A stretch of DNA of 64,000 nucleotides from Reyranella humidisoli. Lineage in GTDB: Bacteria; Pseudomonadota; Alphaproteobacteria; Reyranellales; Reyranellaceae. The stretch lies in assembly GCF_019039055.1 (NCBI RefSeq), contig NZ_JAHOPB010000002.1:930001-994000 (forward strand). Direction: 5' to 3'. The translations under genes and the position numbers were made by a program. This document shows positions 8,117 through 16,626 of the stretch, in pieces (position 1 is the stretch's first letter; each line of letters starts with the position of its first letter). The notes below the pieces were generated by a model that saw nothing but the letters and a program-made list of their open reading frames with translations, searched no databases and had not been told where the DNA came from.

Positions 8117-9282
8117 GGCGTTTCTCCCGCTTCCTCGACCGCCGCGTCGGCATAGCCGTCGACATAGGCGCGGTGGTAGCGCCGGCCGAGCGCCGTCATG
8201 ACTTCGTAGGCGTTGGTCCGGGCGTGGTCGGCAAGATCGTCCGGGGTCAGGTGAGGCCCCAGCACCTCGACCATCGCACCGGGCTGGCACTCGGCTTCCG
8301 GCACGTCGGTCACGTCGATGGTCACGAGGTCCATGGAGATACGGCCGATCACGGGCACGTTGCGTCCGGCAAGATGGACCTGGGTGCGGTTGATGAGGTT
8401 ACGGAAATAGCCGTCCGCATACCCCAGCGCAATCGTGGCGATCCGGCTGGGCCGTGCCGAGCGCCAGGCGCCGCCATAGCCCACCGTCTGGAAGGCATCG
8501 ATGCGGCGGGTCTGCAGGATATGCGCCCGCAGCGTGACGACGCTCAGCATCGGGTTGGCCTGACCGGGCAGGGGATTGATGCCGTAGAGCGCCGCGCCCG
8601 GCCTGAGGAGGTCGAAGTGGAAATCCGGCCCCAGGAAGATGCCCGAGGAATTGGCGAGCGACGTCGGCGCGCCCGGCATCGCCCGCACGAAGGTGCGGAA
8701 TCGGGAAAGCTGCTCGCCGTTGATCGGGTTCGACGTCTCTTCGGAGGCGACGAGGTGGCTCATGATCAGGGCCAGCCGAAGGCCGCGCAGCCGGCCACGC
8801 TCGTTGATCAGGACCTGCGCATCCTCCGCGCTGAAACCCAGCCGGTGCAGGCCGGTGTCGAGATGGACCACGGCGTCGAGCGGCTGGTTGAAGCGCTGGG
8901 CGGCTGCCCGCCAGGCGTTGAGCTGGCCCAGGTGGTTGAGCACCGGGACGAGGCGGTGCGCCACGAAATCGCCCTCGGTGCCTGGCAGCAGGCCGTTCAG
9001 CACGTAGATCGGCGGTTCGGGCAGAACCCGGCGCAGCGCGATGCCCTCGTCGATATGGGCGACGAAGAACTGGCGGCACCCTTCCGCCGCCAGCCGCGGC
9101 CCCACCACGGCCGCCCCGGTACCGTAGGCATCGGCTTTCAGGACGGCGGCGCAGTCGATCGGCCGGCCGGTAGCCCGCCCGGCATCGCGCAGACCGCGCC
9201 AGTTGGCTGCGATCGCCCCGAGGTCGATCGAAAGGATCGCCCCGGCGCGTCGCGCGGCTTCGTCGTCGGCAGGAATTGACAC
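8113..9282 (-). CDS. alr: Alanine racemase
   Basis: 389 residues with a GTG start. The enzyme is PLP-dependent and makes D-alanine for peptidoglycan. The PLP lysine is in AVLKADAYGTG (about residues 46-56); the C-terminal half has the conserved regions GYADG and GRISMD. It lies between dnaB (9-base gap upstream) and mlaE (4-base overlap downstream), so D-Ala supply, lipid transport and DNA replication genes share one transcription direction here. The dnaB-alr-radA order is common in alphaproteobacteria; the mlaEF genes sit between alr and radA. Confidence 0.95.
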   Translation of the reverse strand: MSIPADDEAARRAGAILSIDLGAIAANWRGLRDAGRATGRPIDCAAVLKADAYGTGAAVVGPRLAAEGCRQFFVAHIDEGIALRRVLPEPPIYVLNGLLPGTEGDFVAHRLVPVLNHLGQLNAWRAAAQRFNQPLDAVVHLDTGLHRLGFSAEDAQVLINERGRLRGLRLALIMSHLVASEETSNPINGEQLSRFRTFVRAMPGAPTSLANSSGIFLGPDFHFDLLRPGAALYGINPLPGQANPMLSVVTLRAHILQTRRIDAFQTVGYGGAWRSARPSRIATIALGYADGYFRNLINRTQVHLAGRNVPVIGRISMDLVTIDVTDVPEAECQPGAMVEVLGPHLTPDDLADHARTNAYEVMTALGRRYHRAYVDGYADAAVEEAGETP

Positions 9283-9291
9283 GCAGTGACC

Positions 9292-10818
9292 TTAGAACGC
9301 GGACACGGGCTCGTCAGCAACGCCATCGAGGTTGCCGAACTTGGTGAACTGGCCTTCGAACGACAGGCGCACGATGCCCGTGGGACCGTGACGCTGCTTG
9401 GCAACGATGACCTCGGCCTTGCCGTAGGTCTCCTCGCAGCGCTGCTTCCAGGCGTCATGGCGCTCGTTGAATTTCTGGTCGCTCTCCTCGGCCCGCCGCG
9501 CCGGTTCGGTCCGGGTCAGATAGTATTCCTCGCGATAGACGAACATGACGACGTCGGCGTCCTGCTCGATCGATCCCGATTCGCGAAGGTCGGCGAGCTG
9601 CGGGCGTTTGTCCTCGCGCTGTTCGACGGCGCGGGAAAGCTGCGACAGCGCGACCACCGGCACATCCAGTTCCTTGGCGAGCGTCTTCAGGCCGCGGGTG
9701 ATCTCAGAGACCTCCTGCACGCGGTTCTCCTGCCGGCTCTTTCCAGACGGATTGAGCAGCTGGAGGTAGTCGACGATGATCAGGCCGAGACCATGTGTCC
9801 GCTTCAGCCGGCGGGCGCGCGTGCGCAGCGCGGCAATCGACAGGGCGGGCGTATCGTCGATGAAGAAATTGAGATGCTCGAGTTCGTGGCTGACGTTCAT
9901 CACCCGGTCGAACTCGGTGCTGTTCATCTCGCCCTTGCGGATTTTCTCCGATGAGAGCTCCGCCTGCTCCGACAACATGCGGGTGGCGAGCTGCTCGGCC
10001 GACATTTCGAGCGAGAAGAAGCCGACGACGGCGCCGTCCACGGCCTTGGGATGGCCGTCGACGATCTCCTCCCGATAGGCCTTCGCCGCATTGAAGGCGA
10101 TGTTGGTCGCCAGTGCGGTCTTTCCCATGGACGGACGACCGGCGAGGATCAGCAGGTCGGACCTGTGCAGGCCGCCCAGCAGCTGGTCGAGGTTGAACAG
10201 GCCGGTGGCCACGCCGGTGAGCTTGCCCTCGCGATGAAAAGCCGCCTCGGCGGCCGTCATGGCCTCGGTGAGGGCCATGCGGAAGGGCTTGAAGCCGCCC
10301 TCCGTCTGGCCGGTCGTGGCGAGGTCGTAGAGCTTCTTCTCGGCGACTTCGATCTGCTGCAGCGCCGTCTCGTCCACATCGCCGGAGAAGGCGCCATTCA
10401 CGACGTTCTCGCCGAGATCGATGAGCTGACGGCGCAGAAACAGGTCATGCACCGCCCGGCCGAACGCGGCGGCGTCGATCACGTGCACGGACGCGGCCGC
10501 GAGTCGCGCGAGGTATGCCGCACCGCCGGCTTCCTTCATCGCCGGATCCTGCTCGACGTAGGTCTTGAGCGTCACGGCGCTCACGACCTGACCGCGCTCG
10601 ATCAGGCGCGTCAGCGAATCGAAGAGCTTGCCGTGCAGGGGGTCCGCGAAATGTTCCGGGCGCAGGAACTCGGCGACACGCTGGTAGGCGGCGTTATTCA
10701 CCAGAATGGCGCCCAGCAAGGCCTGTTCCGCCTCGAAATTGTGAGGCGGCTCGCGCAGGCGGACATCTTCCGCGCCGGGCAGGCGGGTGACGTTCGAGGA
10801 CTCTTTCAGTGGCTCCAT
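9292..10818 (-). CDS. dnaB: Replicative DNA helicase DnaB
   Basis: 508 residues. DnaB is the hexameric helicase that unwinds DNA at the replication fork. The N-terminal primase-interacting domain starts at PHNFEAEQALLGAILVNN (about residue 22), and the C-terminal RecA-like domain has Walker A GRPSMGKTA, IIVDYLQL and the QLSRAVEQR motif. There is no intein. I chose the ATG at 10818, which gives the usual short N-terminal lead; upstream codons in this frame look non-coding. It heads the minus-strand run continuing through alr to purF; 85 bases separate it from cfa upstream. Confidence 0.96.
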   Translation of the reverse strand: MEPLKESSNVTRLPGAEDVRLREPPHNFEAEQALLGAILVNNAAYQRVAEFLRPEHFADPLHGKLFDSLTRLIERGQVVSAVTLKTYVEQDPAMKEAGGAAYLARLAAASVHVIDAAAFGRAVHDLFLRRQLIDLGENVVNGAFSGDVDETALQQIEVAEKKLYDLATTGQTEGGFKPFRMALTEAMTAAEAAFHREGKLTGVATGLFNLDQLLGGLHRSDLLILAGRPSMGKTALATNIAFNAAKAYREEIVDGHPKAVDGAVVGFFSLEMSAEQLATRMLSEQAELSSEKIRKGEMNSTEFDRVMNVSHELEHLNFFIDDTPALSIAALRTRARRLKRTHGLGLIIVDYLQLLNPSGKSRQENRVQEVSEITRGLKTLAKELDVPVVALSQLSRAVEQREDKRPQLADLRESGSIEQDADVVMFVYREEYYLTRTEPARRAEESDQKFNERHDAWKQRCEETYGKAEVIVAKQRHGPTGIVRLSFEGQFTKFGNLDGVADEPVSAF

Positions 10819-10903
10819 CACAATGTCTTTGCCCAAGATGGGAGGGGGCACCAGCGCAAAGAGTTCGGAAAAAAGATATCCCGAGCGTAACGAGGATAGC
10901 TCT

Positions 10904-12142
10904 CTATTCCGCCGCCATGGAGCCTGCCACGTTCCGCAGGCGTTCTCCAGGCGCCATGTAATCGCGCGTGAGCGGCACGGCATCCTGCCGGCGAGCGATC
11001 TGAATCTGGAAGACCATCTGATTCATGTACCGGAACGCCACCTCGCAGCCGGCCAGGTAGAATTCCCACATCCGGCAGAAGCGATCGTCGTAGCCCGCAA
11101 GCTGCTTGATCCGGTCGCGGTTGGCGAGGAAGCGTTCGCGCCACTGGCGCAGGGTCTCAGCATAATGCAGGCGCAGGACCTCAATGTCGGTAACCCACAG
11201 TCCGGCCTGCTCGATCGCCGCCATGACCTCGGAGAGGGCCGGGGTATAGCCGCCGGGGAAGATGTATTTGCGCAGCCACGTATTGGTTCCACCCGGCGGC
11301 TCCATGCGGCCGATCGAGTGCAGCAGCATGACGCCGTCGTCGGCGAGCAACTCCTTCACCTTCCGGAAATACTCGAGATAGTGGGCTGAGCCGACATGCT
11401 CGAACATGCCCACCGAGACGATGCGGTCGTAGCGGCCCGACTCCTGACGGTAGTCCAGCAGCTTGAAGCGGACGTTCCCGGCGGCACCTTCCTCGGCGGC
11501 GCGGCGACTCGAGACGGCGTGCTGTTCGCGCGACAGCGTGACCCCGGTGACATCGACGCCGAAAGCCTTGGCCAGGTAGAGGCCCATGCCGCCCCAGCCC
11601 GATCCGATGTCGAGAACCTTCTGTCCCGGTTTCAGCAGCAGCTTGGCCGCGATGTGTCGCTTCTTGTCGGCCTGCGCCACCTCCAGCGATTCGGCGCCGG
11701 TCCTGAAATAGGCACAGGAATACTGACGGTCGCGATCGAGGAAGAAGTCGTAGAGCTCACCGCGCAGGTCATAGTGATGAGCGACATTCTTCTGCGCCTT
11801 GCCGACTGGATTGTATTGTTCGAGCGCGCGCAGCCATCGCTGAAGCGTGTAGGACCAGCGCACGGCCGGGGTCGCTTCCACGGCGGCGATGTTGCGTCCG
11901 AGAAGGTCGAGAAGGTCATAGAGGTCGCCTTCCTCGACGGTCAGGCGGCCGTCCATATAGGCTTCGCCCAGCGCCAGTCTCGGACGGAGCGCGATTCTCA
12001 CGCCCGTCCACCGGTCATGAACGCGCATGCTTACGGAAGGGCCTGGTTTGGTACCGGCGAGTTGGTACGACCGACCGGCCTCGTCGATGATGGTCAGTCG
12101 ACCTTCGTCAATGACATGGGCAAGGACCTGAGCGAGCAACAC
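10904..12142 (-). CDS. cfa: Cyclopropane-fatty-acyl-phospholipid synthase
   Basis: 412 residues. The enzyme uses S-adenosylmethionine to methylenate unsaturated acyl chains of membrane phospholipids. The SAM-binding motif VLDIGSGWGG is near residue 190, preceded by KNVAHHYDLRGELYDFFLD, typical of the family. I chose GTG at 12142 because AGGAG lies 7 bases upstream and the protein then begins VLLAQVLAHVIDEG, like other members. An ATG at 12187 would add 15 residues but has no ribosome binding site. It is divergent from the iron-binding protein gene, sharing a 165-base AT-richer gap. Confidence 0.93.
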   Translation of the reverse strand: MLLAQVLAHVIDEGRLTIIDEAGRSYQLAGTKPGPSVSMRVHDRWTGVRIALRPRLALGEAYMDGRLTVEEGDLYDLLDLLGRNIAAVEATPAVRWSYTLQRWLRALEQYNPVGKAQKNVAHHYDLRGELYDFFLDRDRQYSCAYFRTGAESLEVAQADKKRHIAAKLLLKPGQKVLDIGSGWGGMGLYLAKAFGVDVTGVTLSREQHAVSSRRAAEEGAAGNVRFKLLDYRQESGRYDRIVSVGMFEHVGSAHYLEYFRKVKELLADDGVMLLHSIGRMEPPGGTNTWLRKYIFPGGYTPALSEVMAAIEQAGLWVTDIEVLRLHYAETLRQWRERFLANRDRIKQLAGYDDRFCRMWEFYLAGCEVAFRYMNQMVFQIQIARRQDAVPLTRDYMAPGERLRNVAGSMAAE

Positions 12143-12235
12143 GTTGTCACTCCTGCGATCACCTCGGCGAATGTTAGCCCCAACCATATTTTCGACGCAA
12201 AGGGATGTGCGAACTTTGCTTGGAAGTGTGAATAA

Positions 12236-12254
12236 TTCGCATTTGAATTGCGAA
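12236..12254. promoter_or_regulatory. Inverted repeat, candidate operator upstream of the ferric-iron binding protein gene
   Basis: TTCGCA-N7-TGCGAA, a perfect 6-bp inverted repeat with a 7-base centre (TTTGAAT), 53 bases before the fbpA start and 93 bases before cfa. The size (19 bp) and AT-rich centre resemble a Fur/Mur-type operator, which would suit an iron transport gene, but the match to a published consensus was not tested. Confidence 0.35.
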
Positions 12255-12307
12255 CCTCCATCCGCAGTGGTATCAGGCATTGATACTCAGTCGCAGCGGA
12301 GGAAGGC

Positions 12308-13342
12308 GTGAAAAGACGTGCGCTCGTAAGGACCGGACTGGCCTTTGGAACCGGCGCGTTTCTCGCGCGGCGCGCGTGGGCGCAGGGAGGCACCCTGAAC
12401 ATCTATTCCGCCCGCCACTACAACACCGACGAAGCCCTGTACGGGAATTTCACCGACCTCACCGGCGTCAAGATCAATCGGGTCGACGCCGAACCCGACC
12501 CCCTCGTGCAGCGCCTTCGCACCGAAGGCGACAAGAGCCCTTGCGACCTTCTCATCACGACCGATGCCGGCCGCATCGAGAGGGCGCGGGAGACGGGCCT
12601 CTTGCAGCCGGTCGATTCGGCCGTTCTGGCAAAATCGGTGCCCGCGCATCTGCGCGATCCCGACAATAACTGGTTCGGTTTCTCCAAGCGTGCCCGCGTG
12701 ATTTTCTACAACAAGGAGAAGGTGACGGCGGCCGATGCGCCCAGGACCTACGAGGCGCTGGCCGATCCGAAGTGGAAGGGCCAGATCCTGATCCGCCCGT
12801 CGGGCCACATCTACAATCAGTCGCTGGTGGGCTCGCTACTGGCCGCACTGGGACCCGAGAAGACCGAGGCCTGGGCCAAGGGCGTCGCGGCCAACCTCGC
12901 GCGTCCGCCGCGCGGCGGCGACACCGACCAGCTCAAGGGGGCTGCGGCCGGCGAGGCGATGCTCGCCGTGTCCAACACCTACTACTACGTGAACCTCCTG
13001 CGCTCGAAGAAGCCGGAGGATCGCGAGGTTGCCGCGAAGCTGGGAGTCGTGTTTCCCGACCAGGCGGGGCGCGGCACGCATGTGAACATCAGCGGTGGCG
13101 CCGTGGCCAAGTACGCGCCGAACAAAGAGGCTGCCGTGAAGTTCCTCGAGTACCTCGTGTCGGTGCCGGCGCAACGCTACTTCGCCGAGGGCAACTCGGA
13201 GTTCCCGGTGGTGGCCGGCGTCGAGATGTCGCCGGAGTTGAAGTCGCTCGGCACCTTCAAGGAAGACCAGCTCAATGCCCGTGTGTTCGCGCAGAACAAC
13301 GCCGAGGCGCTGAAGATCATGGACCGGGCTGGCTGGAAGTAG
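12308..13342 (+). CDS. Ferric iron ABC transporter substrate-binding protein (FbpA/FutA type)
   Basis: 344 residues with a GTG start preceded by a strong GGAGGAAGG ribosome binding site. The N-terminus (KRRALVRTG, then a hydrophobic stretch ending AWA-Q) is an export signal; the paired arginines leave Tat export possible. The mature protein begins with LNIYSARHYNTDEALY, and YYYVNLL (about residues 222-228) corresponds to the tyrosine pair that binds Fe3+ in FutA/FbpA proteins. It would deliver ferric iron to a membrane permease, probably the convergent gene at 13317-14966. The ATPase subunit is not present nearby. The last 26 bases overlap the 3' end of the permease gene on the other strand. 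Confidence 0.9.
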   Translation: MKRRALVRTGLAFGTGAFLARRAWAQGGTLNIYSARHYNTDEALYGNFTDLTGVKINRVDAEPDPLVQRLRTEGDKSPCDLLITTDAGRIERARETGLLQPVDSAVLAKSVPAHLRDPDNNWFGFSKRARVIFYNKEKVTAADAPRTYEALADPKWKGQILIRPSGHIYNQSLVGSLLAALGPEKTEAWAKGVAANLARPPRGGDTDQLKGAAAGEAMLAVSNTYYYVNLLRSKKPEDREVAAKLGVVFPDQAGRGTHVNISGGAVAKYAPNKEAAVKFLEYLVSVPAQRYFAEGNSEFPVVAGVEMSPELKSLGTFKEDQLNARVFAQNNAEALKIMDRAGWK

Positions 13343-14966
13343 TCGGTCCACCGGCCGGCGATCCTGCGGCCACCGCACGGCTGAGCAGGATCACCGGCAC
13401 AAGCGAGACGAGAACGATGACGATCGCGCCGACGGCCGCTTGGGCAAGGCGTTCGTCGGAGGCGAAACGGAAGACGCCGATCGCCAGCGTGTCGAAGTTG
13501 AACGGGCGTATCAGGAGCGTCGCCGGCAATTCCTTCAGCACTTCCACGAACGCGACGATCCCCGCAGTGAGAGCGGGGGTACGCAGCATCGGAAGGTGGA
13601 TGTACCGCAGCACCTGAAATGGCCGTGCGCCCAGCACCCGTGCGCTGGCGTCCATTGCCGGGTCGATTGCGGCCAGCCCGGGCGCCACGTTGGCCATGCC
13701 GACCGCGAGGAAACGCACCGTGTAGGCGAGCAGCAGGGCGAACGCAGTTCCGCTCAGGAGCAGTCCTGTCGACACGCCGAACAGTCCTCGCGACACGAAA
13801 TCGATGCCGTCGTCGGCAACGGCAAGTGGCAGCAGCACGCCGACGGCGATGACGGCACCGGGGATCGCATAGCCCAGCGAGGCGAATTCGATCGTGCGGT
13901 TGAGGGAGCGCCGGCCTACCAGGCGGCCGGCATAGCTCAGGAACAGCGCCAATCCGACGATGATGAGAGCCGCCAGGGACGCAAGGATCAGGCTGTTGAC
14001 GGCATCACCGAGGAAGCGATGATCCGCCACGACCGAGCCCGACCGCACCGCGAGCTGCGCCAGGTGAAGCGTCGGCAGCACGAAGCCCAGCAGCACGGGC
14101 AGGGCGCAGGCGAGAAGGGCGGCCAGCGCCCGGCCGGGAGGAAGGGCCGCCGGTTCGGAGCGATGGCGGAGGTTGGAGGCGATGGCGAAGCTGGCGCGAC
14201 CGCGGGAATGCCGTTCCAGCAGGATCAGCCCGATCGCGATGGCGATCAGCACGAACGAAATCTGCGCCGCGCCCTCGCGATTTCCCATGCCGTACCAGGT
14301 CCGGTAGATCGCCGTCGTGAAAGTGTGGACGCCGTAATATTGGACGGTGCCGAAATCGGCGAGCGTCTCCAGCAGGGCGAGCGCCGCGCCGGCCGCGATG
14401 GCCGGCCGGGCCAGCGGCAGGCCGATGCGCAGGAAAGTCCGCCACGGTCCGTTGCCCAGGATGCGGCTGGCTTCGAGCAGCGCCTGTGATTGCGTCAGGA
14501 ACGCCGCGCGGGCGGCGAGATAGACATAAGGGTACAGGACCAGCGTGAACAGGAACGCGACGCCCGCTGCCGAGCCGAGATCGGGGAACCAGTAATCGGT
14601 GCGCGTCCATCCGGTCGCGCCGCGCAGTCCGCTCTGGAGCGGTCCGGCGAAGGCCATCAGGTCGGCATAGGCGTAGCCGATGATATAGGTCGGCATCACG
14701 AGGGGCAGCAGCAGCGCCCATTGCAGGATGCCGACGCCCGGGAAACGGCACATCGTGACCAGCCACGCGGTCCCGGTGCCGAGGACGACGGTTCCGACAC
14801 CGACGCCCAGCAGCAGGATGATCGTGTTGGCGAGGATGTCCGGAAGCTGGGTCTCGGCGAGGTGACGCCAGAGGTCGAGCTGGTCCGTGAACAGGCTGGA
14901 GCCGATGCCGAGCAGCGGCAGCGCCACCACGGCCGCAACGACGAATGCGCCCAGCCGCCAGATCAC
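13317..14966 (-). CDS. Ferric iron ABC transporter permease (FbpB type, fused double permease)
   Basis: About 549 residues with roughly twelve hydrophobic segments and two EAA-type permease halves; the regions ASRILGNGPWRTFLRIGLPLARPAI and DASARVLGARPFQVLRYIHLPM (each quoted only in part as motif) are the two cytoplasmic coupling loops. I chose GTG at 14966 because an intrinsic terminator for the ribosomal operon ends just upstream and the first membrane segment starts at once. The frame continues upstream through the terminator into rplI antisense-like sequence, which is not coding. It is convergent with the iron-binding protein gene and overlaps it by 26 bases. No ATPase subunit is nearby. 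Confidence 0.85.
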   Translation of the reverse strand: MIWRLGAFVVAAVVALPLLGIGSSLFTDQLDLWRHLAETQLPDILANTIILLLGVGVGTVVLGTGTAWLVTMCRFPGVGILQWALLLPLVMPTYIIGYAYADLMAFAGPLQSGLRGATGWTRTDYWFPDLGSAAGVAFLFTLVLYPYVYLAARAAFLTQSQALLEASRILGNGPWRTFLRIGLPLARPAIAAGAALALLETLADFGTVQYYGVHTFTTAIYRTWYGMGNREGAAQISFVLIAIAIGLILLERHSRGRASFAIASNLRHRSEPAALPPGRALAALLACALPVLLGFVLPTLHLAQLAVRSGSVVADHRFLGDAVNSLILASLAALIIVGLALFLSYAGRLVGRRSLNRTIEFASLGYAIPGAVIAVGVLLPLAVADDGIDFVSRGLFGVSTGLLLSGTAFALLLAYTVRFLAVGMANVAPGLAAIDPAMDASARVLGARPFQVLRYIHLPMLRTPALTAGIVAFVEVLKELPATLLIRPFNFDTLAIGVFRFASDERLAQAAVGAIVIVLVSLVPVILLSRAVAAGSPAGGPTTSSQPGP

Positions 14967-14975
14967 GGATGCACC

Positions 14976-15015
14976 AAAAGAAAACGCATGCCATCGCGGT
15001 GCGATGGCATGCGTT
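14976..15015 (-). terminator. Rho-independent terminator of the rpsF-rpsR-rplI operon
   Basis: A perfect 15-bp stem (14983-14997 pairs with 15001-15015) with a 3-base loop, followed on the minus strand by TTCTTTT. It lies 34 bases after the rplI stop and just before the iron permease start, so it separates the ribosomal protein operon from the permease gene. Confidence 0.88.
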
Positions 15016-15048
15016 CGAAGAGATACGCGGTGCCTGTCGGCACGCGCG

Positions 15049-15690
15049 TTACTTCTGGTCGGCCGGCACTTCCTCGGCCGTAGCCTCGGTAGCCTCGGCC
15101 TCGGCACTTGCGGCCGCCTTGGCTTCGAACAGCGCGGCAGCCTGGTCGGCTGCACGCTGCGCGGCTTCCGCCGCTTCCATCTGCGCACGCTCGGTCTCGG
15201 CGACGAGCCTGCCGCCCTTGGCGAGGAACTCGGCCTCGTCGGCGGAGCGGGCGACCAGCACCGAGATCTCGACCACGACTTCCGGATGGAGGTGGATCTT
15301 GATCTTGTGCTCGCCCAGCGCCTTGATCGGCTTGTCCAGTTCGACCTGGGCGCGCTCGATCTTCACGTTCTGGGTGGCGGCGCCCTCGGCGATGTCGCGC
15401 GAAGTCACCGAACCGTACAGCTGCAGGGCTTCGGACGCCTGGCGGATGATGATGACCTTGAGGTCGCTCATCTTCGCGCCGACGGCTTCGGCTTCCTGAC
15501 GGCGATCGAGGTTCTGCGCCTCGAGAACCTTACGCTGAGATTCGAAGTAGGTGATGTTGTCCTTGGTCGCGCGCAGCGCCTTCTTCTGCGGCAGGAGGAA
15601 GTTGCGGGCGAAGCCGGGCTTCACCTTCACAACGTCGCCCATCTGGCCGAGCTTCGGCACGCGTTCGAGCAGGATGACGTTCATCGGCAT
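15049..15690 (-). CDS. rplI: 50S ribosomal protein L9, with C-terminal extension
   Basis: 213 residues; L9 is usually about 150. The N-terminal RNA-binding domain is clear (MNVILLERV, then GQMGDVVKVKPGFARNFLLP), joined by the long helix to the C-terminal domain. The last ~50 residues are an Ala/Glu-rich extension, a feature found in several alphaproteobacteria. A GGGAG ribosome binding site lies 8 bases before the first ATG (15690); an ATG two codons later would also work. It is the last gene of rpsF-rpsR-rplI and is followed by a strong terminator. Confidence 0.96.
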   Translation of the reverse strand: MPMNVILLERVPKLGQMGDVVKVKPGFARNFLLPQKKALRATKDNITYFESQRKVLEAQNLDRRQEAEAVGAKMSDLKVIIIRQASEALQLYGSVTSRDIAEGAATQNVKIERAQVELDKPIKALGEHKIKIHLHPEVVVEISVLVARSADEAEFLAKGGRLVAETERAQMEAAEAAQRAADQAAALFEAKAAASAEAEATEATAEEVPADQK

Positions 15691-15705
15691 GATTGCGTCT
15701 CCCGA

Positions 15706-15939
15706 CTAGGCGATGAGATAGGGCAGGAGCGCCAGGAAGCGGGCGCGCTTGATCGCCTGGGCGAGTTCGCGCTGCTTCTTGGACGAGACCGCCGAGATGC
15801 GGCTCGGGACGATCTTGCCGCGTTCGGAGACGAAGCGCTGCAGGAGGCGCACGTCCTTGTAGTCGATCTTCGGGGCGTTGGCGCCGGAGAACGGGCAGCT
15901 CTTGCGGCGGCGGGTGAACGGACGACGCTGGGCGCTCAT
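15706..15939 (-). CDS. rpsR: 30S ribosomal protein S18
   Basis: 77 residues, the normal length. The motif KSCPFSGANAPKIDYKDVRLL and the basic C-terminal half ending in ARFLALLPYL are typical of S18. Its ATG overlaps the rpsF stop (ATGA), and it is followed 15 bases later by rplI, the classical operon order. S18 pairs with S6 in the 30S platform. Confidence 0.97.
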   Translation of the reverse strand: MSAQRRPFTRRRKSCPFSGANAPKIDYKDVRLLQRFVSERGKIVPSRISAVSSKKQRELAQAIKRARFLALLPYLIA

Positions 15940-16388
15940 GCTTCTTCTCCCGTTTCAATGACCGGGGCCGGACCGCCTTCGTCGCCGAAGCGCGGACGCT
16001 CGCGACGCGGCGGGCGATCGCCCCAGCGGTCGCCACGGTCGCCGCCCGGACGGTCGGACTTCTCGGCGCTGCGCACCATGACGGCCGACGGGGCTTCCTC
16101 GAGTGCGTCGACGCGCACGGTCATGTAGCGGATGATGTCTTCGTTGATCGACATCGTGCGCTCCAGCTCCTTCACCGCCGCCGACGGGGCGTCGATGTTG
16201 AGCAGGGTGTAGTGACCCTTGCGGTTCTTCTTGATGCGGTAGGTCAGTGAACGCAGGCCCCAGTACTCCTTCTTGGAGACGGTGCCGCCCAGGCTGGTGA
16301 CCAGTTCGGAGAACTGGGTGGTCAGAGCCTCCACCTGCGTCGTCGGGACGTCCTGACGCGCAATGAAGACATTCTCGTAGAGTGCCAT
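15936..16388 (-). CDS. rpsF: 30S ribosomal protein S6
   Basis: 150 residues, longer than the ~100-130 of most S6 proteins because of an Arg/Gly/Asp-rich, probably disordered tail (about residues 105-150). The S6 core is clear: YENVFIARQDV at the start, then WGLRSLTYRIKKNRKGHY. It binds S18 and 16S rRNA. The start ATG has AAGGAG 10 bases upstream. It overlaps rpsR by four bases. A promoter-like pair and a stable leader hairpin lie upstream, where an S6:S18 autoregulatory site is known in many bacteria. Confidence 0.96.
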   Translation of the reverse strand: MALYENVFIARQDVPTTQVEALTTQFSELVTSLGGTVSKKEYWGLRSLTYRIKKNRKGHYTLLNIDAPSAAVKELERTMSINEDIIRYMTVRVDALEEAPSAVMVRSAEKSDRPGGDRGDRWGDRPPRRERPRFGDEGGPAPVIETGEEA

Positions 16389-16417
16389 GTAGATTTGGCT
16401 CCTTATGGCTGTTAGCG

Positions 16418-16445
16418 ACCCGGAGTTCGTGAGAACCGGCCGGGT
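16418..16445 (-). promoter_or_regulatory. Leader hairpin upstream of rpsF, possible S6:S18 autoregulatory element
   Basis: On the minus strand ACCCGG pairs with CCGGGT around an inner GTTC-TCAC-GAAC stem, leaving an asymmetric internal loop that contains CCG. It ends 30 bases before the rpsF ATG. A leader element bound by the S6:S18 complex is known in many bacteria; equivalence here is inferred only from position and the internal loop. Confidence 0.35.
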
Positions 16446-16517
16446 CTAGCCGACCCATCGCGGAATGCATCGGGGCGGCAAGGAGATCGAGGCCGACTTA
16501 GGCCCCGAAGAGGGGCG

Positions 16518-16545
16518 GTTATACAGGCAAACGCCCTGAAAGCAA
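16518..16545 (-). promoter_or_regulatory. Candidate sigma-70 promoter of rpsF-rpsR-rplI
   Basis: On the minus strand TTGCTT (16545-16540) and TATAAC (16523-16518) are separated by 16 bases, with start expected about 120 bases before the rpsF ATG. A GCCCC-N5-GGGGC hairpin (16502-16516) lies at the expected start of the leader. Confidence 0.5.
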
Positions 16546-16562
16546 GGCATTCCCGGTGCGGC

Positions 16563-16590
16563 TTGACTGCGCCCGGCACCCCGGTATGAC
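16563..16590 (+). promoter_or_regulatory. Candidate sigma-70 promoter of fabD
   Basis: TTGACT (16563-16568) and TATGAC (16585-16590) with a 16-base spacer, 36 bases before the fabD ATG. It lies back to back with the rpsF promoter candidate. Confidence 0.45.
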
Positions 16591-16626
16591 TGCGCCAATT
16601 CTAGCCGAAATCGGGGGAAAACGCGC

